Virus record (IMG/VR): IMGVR_UViG_3300042385_001582
Span: 1 to 24,293 of that record
Direction: 5' to 3' (one strand)
Source of the DNA: a virus
DNA length: 24,293 nt
Part shown: one piece after another, positions 19,209 through 24,293 of the stretch
How the letters are laid out: every line of letters starts with the position of its first letter
How positions within the stretch are numbered: position 1 is the first letter of the stretch
Position numbers and translations under genes: made by a program
The notes under the pieces: model-generated
Told to the model about the DNA's origin: nothing
What the model saw: the letters and a program-made list of their open reading frames with translations, nothing else
Database searches by the model: none

Positions 19209-20291
19209 ATGAAGAACAGTAAATTTATACCTCTGTACGAAACAATATACGATCGCTATAAGCAAGGCTCAGGATTTCTTCAGGGCGATGTAGTTAAGTT
19301 AAAGAAGGACTACAAATCTGCTGATAGTTACAAAGCTTTACCAGAAATGATAAAGCAACGCTTAGAAGATGCCGAAAAATCAGGTTATAACCTACGTATC
19401 GGTAGATTACACACCCCAAATAATAGTGCCGGTTCTCTAGGCATTAACACAAGTATGCCAGCTACCCATCTTGATCTTTTCCAAGAGCCTTCTCCGGGTT
19501 CCTATGGTAACTTGGTTACTATTCCTATTGACTTAGTTGAATACATAGATACCGGCGTAAACCTACCAGAAGTGTCGTCTAAAAATAAACGTCCAAATAA
19601 AGATTATATTAAGCCAGGTAAATGGAAAGCTAATAAAGACGAACCAGAGACTAAAGAGCAAAATCACTTAGGCCATGAACAAAACTGGATTAAAAAAGGA
19701 GATTACGAATTAGCTACTAAAAACAAAAAACCTTCTGTAGGTGGTAATAGTTATGACGATGAAAAGCCTTCAAAATTTAAGCCTCTTAAAGGTACTAAAA
19801 AATTAACTAAAGAGTCGGTAGGCCTAGAAGGACTCTATATTCAAATGCTCACTGAAGATGTAACTAACGATGTAGATCCACAAGGCTATTCAGTACCAGA
19901 AAAAACTTCAATGATTGAAGAGCGTATGGTTAAACCAGAGTGTTGGAATAAAGAGTCTAGTTGCGTTATGCCAGAATGTATGAATGAAGACGGCTCTGTT
20001 AAAGACGAATGCTGGGCTCCAAACTCTAGCGGCTCAATCCCTGCGGCTCCTGTAGTTCGTGATCCAGAAACAATGGAACAAACTTCTGCCGAGAGCAAAA
20101 CTAAATTAACCGATGAAGCATATGTAAAAAGAACTATGATGCTTGATGATTTTATGCAAGAATTTGAAAGCGACGTGGAGAGCTTAAAAAAAGACTATAT
20201 GAACCATCGCGACCAAAAAGAAGAAGAAGCTCTCTTAAATGCTATCGAATTAATAGCATCCGCTTACGATATTAATATAGTCGATCTTTAA
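19209..20291 (+). CDS. Unrecognised 360-aa phage protein with four-Cys motif
   Basis: A hydrophilic, Lys/Glu/Asp-rich protein without signal peptide or membrane segment. Residues 1-110 look folded: LYETIYDRYKQGSGFLQGDV, then SGYNLRIGRLH and NLVTIPIDLVEYIDTGVNLP. Residues 115-215 are low-complexity and basic/acidic, probably disordered. A cluster of four cysteines, C235-X6-C242-X4-C247-X10-C258, could bind a metal ion. A C-terminal helix (about 300-355, DDFMQEFESDVESLKKDYMN) closes the protein. It is one of two plus-strand genes here; its 3' end overlaps gp44 by 4 nt, and a strong terminator for its transcript lies 80 nt further on. A head-assembly or scaffold-type role is possible from composition, but this is weak inference. 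Function not recognised. Confidence 0.85.
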   Translation: MKNSKFIPLYETIYDRYKQGSGFLQGDVVKLKKDYKSADSYKALPEMIKQRLEDAEKSGYNLRIGRLHTPNNSAGSLGINTSMPATHLDLFQEPSPGSYGNLVTIPIDLVEYIDTGVNLPEVSSKNKRPNKDYIKPGKWKANKDEPETKEQNHLGHEQNWIKKGDYELATKNKKPSVGGNSYDDEKPSKFKPLKGTKKLTKESVGLEGLYIQMLTEDVTNDVDPQGYSVPEKTSMIEERMVKPECWNKESSCVMPECMNEDGSVKDECWAPNSSGSIPAAPVVRDPETMEQTSAESKTKLTDEAYVKRTMMLDDFMQEFESDVESLKKDYMNHRDQKEEEALLNAIELIASAYDINIVDL

Positions 20292-21229
20292 AACTGACTT
20301 AAAGCAATAAGGCAGCTAAAGAAATTGATTTCTTGATCCATAACTAAAGCGCTTCTATATAAAGACTCTGAGACTTGCAGCAATGCAAGTCTTTTTTTGT
20401 CTTCAGTTAAGGAGCTCTTGTAAACAGCATTAAATAGATCTTTAAGTAGTTTAGGGTAATCGTTACCAAATGTTTGCTCGCTTTCAATAACGAACTTACG
20501 TATAGACATTAAGTCGTCTTTAGAAGATAGTTTCTCCAGGATATCTTGTGCGAATCCCTCATTATTAATAGTGGCTTGTAGATTGAGTGTGTTATTAATT
20601 ACACTACGTTGTATGTAGTTAATAATACGTCTTAAATCTGGGTAGTAATAACGGATAACCTCTTTAACTCGGTCTACTTGATCGGCAGCTACTGTAACCT
20701 GCTCCTGCTGTAGGATATAAATTATTCGCTTAGCATATTCCCTAATAGGAGGAGTAAAATCAGTGAAAACTTGACAACGAGATTGAATGGGCTGAATAAT
20801 ACGATGTAAATAGTTACCAGTGAGAATAAAACGGGTATTGCCGGAGTATTCCTCCATAACGTTACGCAACGCTCTTTGACCAGCGTCAGTAAAGTTATCG
20901 AACTCATCCAAAAAGATAACCTTAAGCTTTCCATCCAGACTCTTAGTTTGTGCAAACGTAAGAATGGAGGTACGAACTTCATCAATACCGTTCTTCTCAC
21001 TAGCGTTAATGTACAAGTATTGTGCATCTAAAATCTCATTTATAATAACCTTAGCTAAGGTAGTCTTACCAGTACCTGCATTACCTACTAGCAACATATT
21101 GGGGATCTCTTGCTTACGTCTGCACTCTTCTACAAACGTACGCAGAGTATCAGAGAGAACCATATCGGCCAGTTTAGTGGGCCGATATTTTTCTACCCAA
21201 ATGTTTTGAAGCTGCTCGTTAATTGTCAT
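20288..21229 (-). CDS. gp44: Sliding clamp loader ATPase subunit, T4 gp44-like
   Basis: A 313-residue AAA+ protein (T4 gp44 is 319). With gp62 it loads the gp45 clamp on primer-template DNA for the phage polymerase, using ATP. Motifs: WVEKYRP at 11-17, Walker A GNAGTGKTT at 49-57, Walker B VIFLDEFDN at 104-112, sensor-1 region FILTGNY with Asn139, and the arginine-finger SRC motif at 150-152. The C-terminal helical domain forms the loader collar. Its start overlaps the dut stop (TAATG), so the two are probably translationally coupled. The last codons overlap the convergent 360-residue gene, and its coding DNA at 20371-20398 doubles as a terminator for that gene. No gp62 partner is visible in the window. 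Confidence 0.96.
   Translation of the reverse strand: MTINEQLQNIWVEKYRPTKLADMVLSDTLRTFVEECRRKQEIPNMLLVGNAGTGKTTLAKVIINEILDAQYLYINASEKNGIDEVRTSILTFAQTKSLDGKLKVIFLDEFDNFTDAGQRALRNVMEEYSGNTRFILTGNYLHRIIQPIQSRCQVFTDFTPPIREYAKRIIYILQQEQVTVAADQVDRVKEVIRYYYPDLRRIINYIQRSVINNTLNLQATINNEGFAQDILEKLSSKDDLMSIRKFVIESEQTFGNDYPKLLKDLFNAVYKSSLTEDKKRLALLQVSESLYRSALVMDQEINFFSCLIALSQF
20371..20398 (+). terminator. Strong intrinsic terminator inside the gp44 coding sequence
   Basis: A perfect 9-bp inverted repeat (AGACTTGCA at 20371-20379, TGCAAGTCT at 20384-20392) with a GCAA (GNRA) tetraloop is followed by seven T at 20392-20398. It acts on plus-strand transcripts and lies 80 nt past the stop of the 360-residue gene. 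The same bases encode the DKKRLALLQVSE region of gp44 on the other strand. Confidence 0.9.
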
Positions 21230-21789
21230 TATTCAAGGCGAGCTGGTTTATTATCAACCAGGACTTCGCTAAAGCACTCGAGCTGCTTAAACATATCTTG
21301 ATCAATAGCATCAGACGAACCGAAGCCCTTTTCTCCGCGTTTTGATTCACTCACTACTTCTGTAAACTCAACATTAGCTTGAATAAGCGGATATACAATA
21401 AGTTGAGCGATTTTATCTCCTGCTTTAATTATAACGTCTGTATTACTAAAGTTATAAAGCTTAATACCCATATCGCCCCGGTAAGGGTTATCGATAATAC
21501 CAAAATGAGGGAATACATGCTTTTTGAACCCCATACCCGAACGACCTTCAACTCGGAGCCAGTAACCCGGGGTAATATATGCGAGCTTAAGACCTACTGG
21601 TACAACAGCCCAGGGCTCAGAAATAATACCAGTACCTTCAATTATACCTTTGCCTCTATAAGGAATAGTAACATCCTCTACCGCAGTAACATCCAAACCA
21701 GAGTCTCCAGTATAAGGATCATCGTGGTTGTACTTAGGGAGTACAGCCGAATCATGCGTCATGATAAACTTGAGAGTTACAGGGAACAT
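21229..21789 (-). CDS. dut: dUTPase (deoxyuridine 5'-triphosphate nucleotidohydrolase)
   Basis: Hydrolyses dUTP to dUMP and pyrophosphate, keeping uracil out of phage DNA and feeding dTMP synthesis. All five motifs of the homotrimeric family are present in order: GDSGLDVTA (28-36), GRSGMG (82-87), GIIDNPYRGDMGIKL (97-111, with the catalytic Asp and substrate-binding Tyr expected here), GDKIAQLIVYP (124-134) and RGEKGFGSS (151-159). The 186 residues exceed the usual 140-155, because of extra sequence between motifs 1 and 2 (about 40-60) and a 27-residue tail after motif 5. It follows the 51-residue gene by 9 nt and overlaps gp44 by one base, giving a small replication/nucleotide operon. GAGAGG precedes the ATG by 13 bases, too far for a typical ribosome binding site. 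Confidence 0.98.
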   Translation of the reverse strand: MFPVTLKFIMTHDSAVLPKYNHDDPYTGDSGLDVTAVEDVTIPYRGKGIIEGTGIISEPWAVVPVGLKLAYITPGYWLRVEGRSGMGFKKHVFPHFGIIDNPYRGDMGIKLYNFSNTDVIIKAGDKIAQLIVYPLIQANVEFTEVVSESKRGEKGFGSSDAIDQDMFKQLECFSEVLVDNKPARLE

Positions 21790-21798
21790 AGTGATATA

Positions 21799-21954
21799 TT
21801 AACCTCTCAGTAAAGTTTCTCCACCGAAATTATTATTATTCTCATTAACACCAATAGCTTTGTTAGATTGAAGCCAAGCAATAAGTTGATGAACTTTATC
21901 AGCTGCAATAATGAATGTTCCGTGGCCTTGTACAGTTACAATTACTTCTTTCAT
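21799..21954 (-). CDS. Small 51-aa protein upstream of dut
   Basis: ATG at 21952-21954, TAA at 21799-21801. The product starts MKEVIVTVQGHGTFIIAADK, continues VHQLIAWLQSNKAIG and ends in an Asn-rich tail and GGETLLRG. It looks like a compact beta-beta-helix protein. It lies 9 nt before dut and shares a divergent gap with the gp16-like gene. Without it a 223-base hole would remain in otherwise gapless DNA, which supports it. I recognise no function. Confidence 0.6.
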   Translation of the reverse strand: MKEVIVTVQGHGTFIIAADKVHQLIAWLQSNKAIGVNENNNNFGGETLLRG

Positions 21955-22012
21955 AGTAGCTCTATAATATATTCATTACTTGATAACTCAACTGTTCCCA
22001 TAAATATTCTTA
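21955..22012. promoter_or_regulatory. Divergent intergenic region with candidate promoters
   Basis: A 58-base A/T-rich gap between the leftward 51-aa/dut/gp44 genes and the rightward gp16-like gene. Rightward it holds CATAAATA (21999-22006), one base off the T4 late octamer TATAAATA, ending only 6 bases before the ATG. Leftward there is a sigma70-like pair on the minus strand (TTGAGT, 16 nt, TATTAT) ending about 9 bases before the ATG of the 51-aa gene. Either would give a nearly leaderless transcript. Confidence 0.38.
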
Positions 22013-22630
22013 ATGAATCCTCCGCTACCGGATAGTAAACCGGCTGATAACCAGCAAATCATTGATCAGATTGATACTTTTATAGCTGGTTTGAATCCGC
22101 CCCCTGGAACAACAGTAGCTACCTCGGTGGTTACTAAGACTGTGGGGCAACCTAAGCCAGATGAAATTAAAGTAGAACCACCCAAAACGGATGAAGATAT
22201 GAAGCTTTTTGTTTTAAAGCATAGTGCTGAGTTAGTCGAAAATAGTGTTAAGAGTATAATGGAATTACAAAAGTTAACAGTAGCTACCGGAGATCCTGAA
22301 ATGATGGCCGGATTAGCAAGTTTAATTGCCGCTAGTACTGGGGCAATCGAGACGGTTAATAAGTTACATATTCAAAACAAAAAGTTTGAAGATGCTAAAG
22401 AGCTTAAAAAGATAGACCTTGAGGGCAAGAAAGAAATACAAAGACTTAAGAATGATGGTTATCTTAACCTACCAGCTGGTAATACTAATATACTAGTAGC
22501 TACCCGAGAAGAGATTATTGCACAATTAACCGGTAAGGCTAAAGCTAAAGCTATAGAAGGTACTATTGAGGTGGTGACTCTTTCAGGAGCTGAGCTCCAA
22601 GTTGCGCCTTATGTTGTACCGACGATTTAA
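22013..22630 (+). CDS. gp16: Small terminase subunit-like protein (T4 gp16-like)
   Basis: A 205-residue soluble protein. I assign it by resemblance to T4 gp16 (164 aa), the ring-forming regulator of the packaging motor that works with the large terminase gp17. The stretch at about 100-135 (GDPEMMAGLASLIAASTGAI, then ETVNKLHIQNKKF) matches in pattern the gp16 helix pair ending in LKLHKDMKD. The C-terminal NILVATREEIIAQL, followed by an Ala/Lys helix and EGT, parallels the gp16 end (TVFMGSPTELMDEI, then NGTTD). The N-terminus is Pro-rich and probably disordered. It differs from T4 in having a longer charged helix at 130-155 and in standing alone on the plus strand. There is no Shine-Dalgarno. 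Its 3' end overlaps the convergent lipoprotein gene by 68 bases. The assignment is from memory of the family and moderate. Confidence 0.6.
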   Translation: MNPPLPDSKPADNQQIIDQIDTFIAGLNPPPGTTVATSVVTKTVGQPKPDEIKVEPPKTDEDMKLFVLKHSAELVENSVKSIMELQKLTVATGDPEMMAGLASLIAASTGAIETVNKLHIQNKKFEDAKELKKIDLEGKKEIQRLKNDGYLNLPAGNTNILVATREEIIAQLTGKAKAKAIEGTIEVVTLSGAELQVAPYVVPTI

Positions 22631-23534
22631 TAGATTTGCTATGAGAGTTCCAGAGTACTGCTACTACCATTAATCCTATTACAGTACCAATTACCCACAT
22701 TGGCACCATTATAGCTACATAAGCTAAGCCAAAAGCAGAAATACTGACTCCAAGGAAAGTTATACATTTAAGTAAACCAGCGAGTATTAAGAATAGTATA
22801 CCGACCCCTACTAAAGCTTTAACCATATAGCCAAGCATTTCCTGGCGTTGGGCCTCTCTAGCAAGAGCTACTTTGTCAGCAGTCTCTTTAGAAATACGTG
22901 CTATTTCTATTTTTTTATCTGCTTCAAGTCTTTCAATAGTGTCTTTATTAGCTTGCCGAAGCACGTCTTTCTCTTTTTCTTTTTGTAATATTAAGGCTTC
23001 TGCAGCGTCTAAAGCAATTTTTTGTTTTACAGCTAAATCTATGTTTGCTTTATACTTTATATATAACTCATCAATAGTTTTAGTTTTTTCTTGATCTAAC
23101 TCTTCTTTAATTTTCTCTTTTTGCGTTTCAGTGAGAGGGTCTGCTCTCATCATTATTTCTTTAGAACGTAAATGAGCAATAGTAGTATTAATATCTATCT
23201 TTTTTTTCTCTTGGGTAATTTCGTATACCCCGTAGTTTAACTGACTAATAATATTAAAGTTCTCGTTATCTTTTTTAGTTCTATCGTCATACGCTTTTTG
23301 TAAATCTTCTCTAAATTTAGCATAATCTAATTCCATTTTTTTACGAGCCTCTTCTACTTTTTTATCTGCTTCAGACATCTTAGCGACTGACTCGCTTTCT
23401 TTTTGAGCAGCTACCACAGAATTGCCGGTACTACTACCGGTTAAACTCTTCCATTGTTCAGGCCATTTGACATTAGGGAACATTGCACAGCCAGAAACTA
23501 GTAAGCACATTAAAACCAAGTATATGTAACGCAT
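22563..23534 (-). CDS. Lipoprotein with long coiled coil and C-terminal membrane segments; possible unimolecular spanin
   Basis: A 323-residue protein with a lipoprotein signal: MRYIYLVLMCLLVSGC, lipobox LVSGC at 12-16, and Ala (not Asp) after the Cys, which favours the outer membrane in Enterobacteria. Residues about 43-232 are strongly helical, Lys/Glu-rich coiled coil (SEADKKVEEARKKMELDYAK, EADKKIEIARISKET). Three hydrophobic segments follow (about 239-255, 257-276 and 279-295), then a basic tail (296-323) expected in the cytoplasm. A lipid anchor at one end, a periplasm-long coil and a membrane anchor at the other is the layout of unimolecular spanins (phage T1 gp11), which fuse the two membranes in the last lysis step. 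It is much longer than T1 gp11 and has more membrane segments, so the function is inference; a transport or envelope-remodelling lipoprotein is an alternative. Confidence 0.85.
   Translation of the reverse strand: MRYIYLVLMCLLVSGCAMFPNVKWPEQWKSLTGSSTGNSVVAAQKESESVAKMSEADKKVEEARKKMELDYAKFREDLQKAYDDRTKKDNENFNIISQLNYGVYEITQEKKKIDINTTIAHLRSKEIMMRADPLTETQKEKIKEELDQEKTKTIDELYIKYKANIDLAVKQKIALDAAEALILQKEKEKDVLRQANKDTIERLEADKKIEIARISKETADKVALAREAQRQEMLGYMVKALVGVGILFLILAGLLKCITFLGVSISAFGLAYVAIMVPMWVIGTVIGLMVVAVLWNSHSKSIKSSVQHKAQLGAQLLKESPPQ
22889..22916 (+). terminator. Weak candidate intrinsic terminator inside the lipoprotein gene
   Basis: An 8-bp inverted repeat (TAGAAATA at 22889-22896, TATTTCTA at 22902-22909) with a 5-base loop is followed by seven T at 22910-22916. 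It would act on plus-strand transcripts about 260 nt past the gp16-like stop. The stem has only one G-C pair, so stability is doubtful. Confidence 0.35.
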
Positions 23535-23559
23535 ACATATACTTACGTGTAGCTAGCCT

Positions 23560-24293
23560 TTACAATTTGAAGTCGCTAAATGAGCCTTCGTTAAGAACGT
23601 TATCCACACCCTTTACATAGGATGAGATTTCAGTCTCTTGCGGAGCTACTTGTACTTTCTTGCTATCGTAAAAACTATCTAGCCATCCACCCAGCGGGTT
23701 AGTTTTTGTATCGTATAGCTTCTTAAGGCCTAACGAGTTAAGGCGGTTATTAGCAAGGTACTCTACGTATTGCTTGAGAGAATCAGGGGTAAGACCTACT
23801 AGACTGCCTTTACTAAAGAGGTAATCTACCCACTCTTTTTCAGCCTCTACTGCAGCACGGTAAAACTCATAGATCTTCTCTTCACTCTTCTTATAAGTGG
23901 ATTGAAATCCCTCATCAGGATTATCTCTGAGGTATTTGATAACGTTTTGAGTAATAGCTACGTGAAGGTTTTCGTCACGAGAGATCAAGTTAATGATCTT
24001 AGCATTTCCTTCCATCTTACCTCTATAACCGAAATAGAACGAACAAGCAAACGATACATAGAAGGTAAGCCCTTCCATAATCTGAGTAGCAATAAGAGCT
24101 TCTAAGATTTGTTCTTTAGGGTCTTTAGTATTACCCATTAAAGCATCGTATTTGCTAGTTAAGAAGTTAGCACGCTTTACAATCTCTTTATCTTCGAGAA
24201 TCGAATCAAAGAATTTTGTAGCGTCTGGGTAAACGTTCTGAAGAATGTAGGTATACGAGTTACTATGGATAGTCTCAAAGAAAGACCATACAT
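23560..24293 (-). CDS. nrdB: Ribonucleotide reductase class Ia small subunit NrdB (partial, N-terminus beyond window)
   Basis: The frame enters from the right edge and gives the last 243 residues. NrdB carries the di-iron tyrosyl-radical cofactor that drives reduction of ribonucleotides by NrdA. Visible in the fragment: the ETIHSNSY segment with iron ligands Glu6 and His9 and radical Tyr13 (E115, H118 and Y122 in E. coli); Glu73 in MEGLTFYVSF (E204); and Glu107/His110 in SRDENLHVAI (E238/H241). Spacing between the last ligands equals that of E. coli; the Glu6-Glu73 interval is about 22 residues shorter. The C-terminus ISSYVKG...SFSDFKL matches the conserved tail that docks into NrdA. The Met at 24138 is internal, not a start. 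nrdA is not in view and may lie to the right. The lipoprotein gene starts 25 nt after the stop. Confidence 0.97.
   Translation of the reverse strand, partial: VWSFFETIHSNSYTYILQNVYPDATKFFDSILEDKEIVKRANFLTSKYDALMGNTKDPKEQILEALIATQIMEGLTFYVSFACSFYFGYRGKMEGNAKIINLISRDENLHVAITQNVIKYLRDNPDEGFQSTYKKSEEKIYEFYRAAVEAEKEWVDYLFSKGSLVGLTPDSLKQYVEYLANNRLNSLGLKKLYDTKTNPLGGWLDSFYDSKKVQVAPQETEISSYVKGVDNVLNEGSFSDFKL

Noticed and set aside
19730-19755. Possible leftward terminator (ACCT/AGGT stem followed by T-run on the minus strand) past gp44
   Set aside because: The stem is only 4 bp and it lies about 540 nt past the gp44 stop within the 360-residue gene.
20722-21027. Second minus-strand frame within gp44, and the plus-strand frames over dut and gp44 (20964-21209, 21110-21301, 21379-21813)
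   Set aside because: They overlap genes with complete, well-spaced catalytic motifs and show no domain sense of their own.
23560-24138. Treating Met at 24138 as the NrdB start
   Set aside because: The frame continues upstream to the window edge with ETIHSNSY, which includes two iron ligands and the radical tyrosine, so the gene is only cut by the window.

Overview
The window is part of the genome of a tailed, T4-type phage (a contractile-tail myovirus) or a closely related prophage; no host housekeeping gene is visible. The diagnosis rests on several genes together: a T4 gp44-type clamp loader ATPase, a gp25-type and a gp6-type baseplate wedge protein side by side, a small-terminase (gp16)-like protein, a class Ia ribonucleotide reductase small subunit and a trimeric dUTPase. 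The DNA is AT-rich apart from repeat blocks, genes are packed with gaps of 0-58 bases, and no stretch over 300 bases lacks a gene. I see no tRNA, CRISPR array, insertion sequence or integrase. None of the 15 translation starts I inspected has a Shine-Dalgarno sequence at normal spacing; leaders are A/T-rich instead. That would suit a Bacteroidota host or another host that relies little on Shine-Dalgarno, but the host cannot be named from this window.

Right part (about 19.2-24.3 kb), nucleotide metabolism, replication and packaging. Reading leftward on the minus strand: the 3' two-thirds of nrdB, a lipoprotein with a long coiled coil and C-terminal membrane segments (layout like a unimolecular spanin), a 51-residue small protein, dut and gp44. 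Two plus-strand genes lie among them: a gp16-like small terminase (22013-22630) and an unrecognised 360-residue protein (19209-20291). Each runs tail-to-tail into a minus-strand gene with overlapping 3' ends. Each also has a candidate intrinsic terminator for its own transcript inside the opposing coding sequence; the one inside gp44 is near perfect.

Left part (1-19156), one long minus-strand virion operon: gp25, gp6, a 79-residue protein, an 1135-residue protein with a PKD-like domain, a 330-residue structural protein, a collagen-like fibre (Gly-Tyr-Ser triplets), a 497-residue protein, a 717-residue Pro/Thr-repeat protein, a 67-residue protein, an 1148-residue LamG-like protein and an at least 1165-residue protein that runs off the left edge. 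The order starts with baseplate wedge genes and moves into very large modular proteins, so the latter are most likely baseplate periphery, tail fibres or adhesins.

The most striking feature is modular construction. Three different proteins share long Pro-Thr linkers, paired with a recurring Cys-containing domain (three copies in two proteins) and an InlB-B-like repeat domain (two copies in two proteins). The linkers carry near-identical nucleotide repeats (54 and 72 nt units), so they look recently expanded. The collagen-like stretch instead varies at synonymous positions and looks older or is kept that way by selection.
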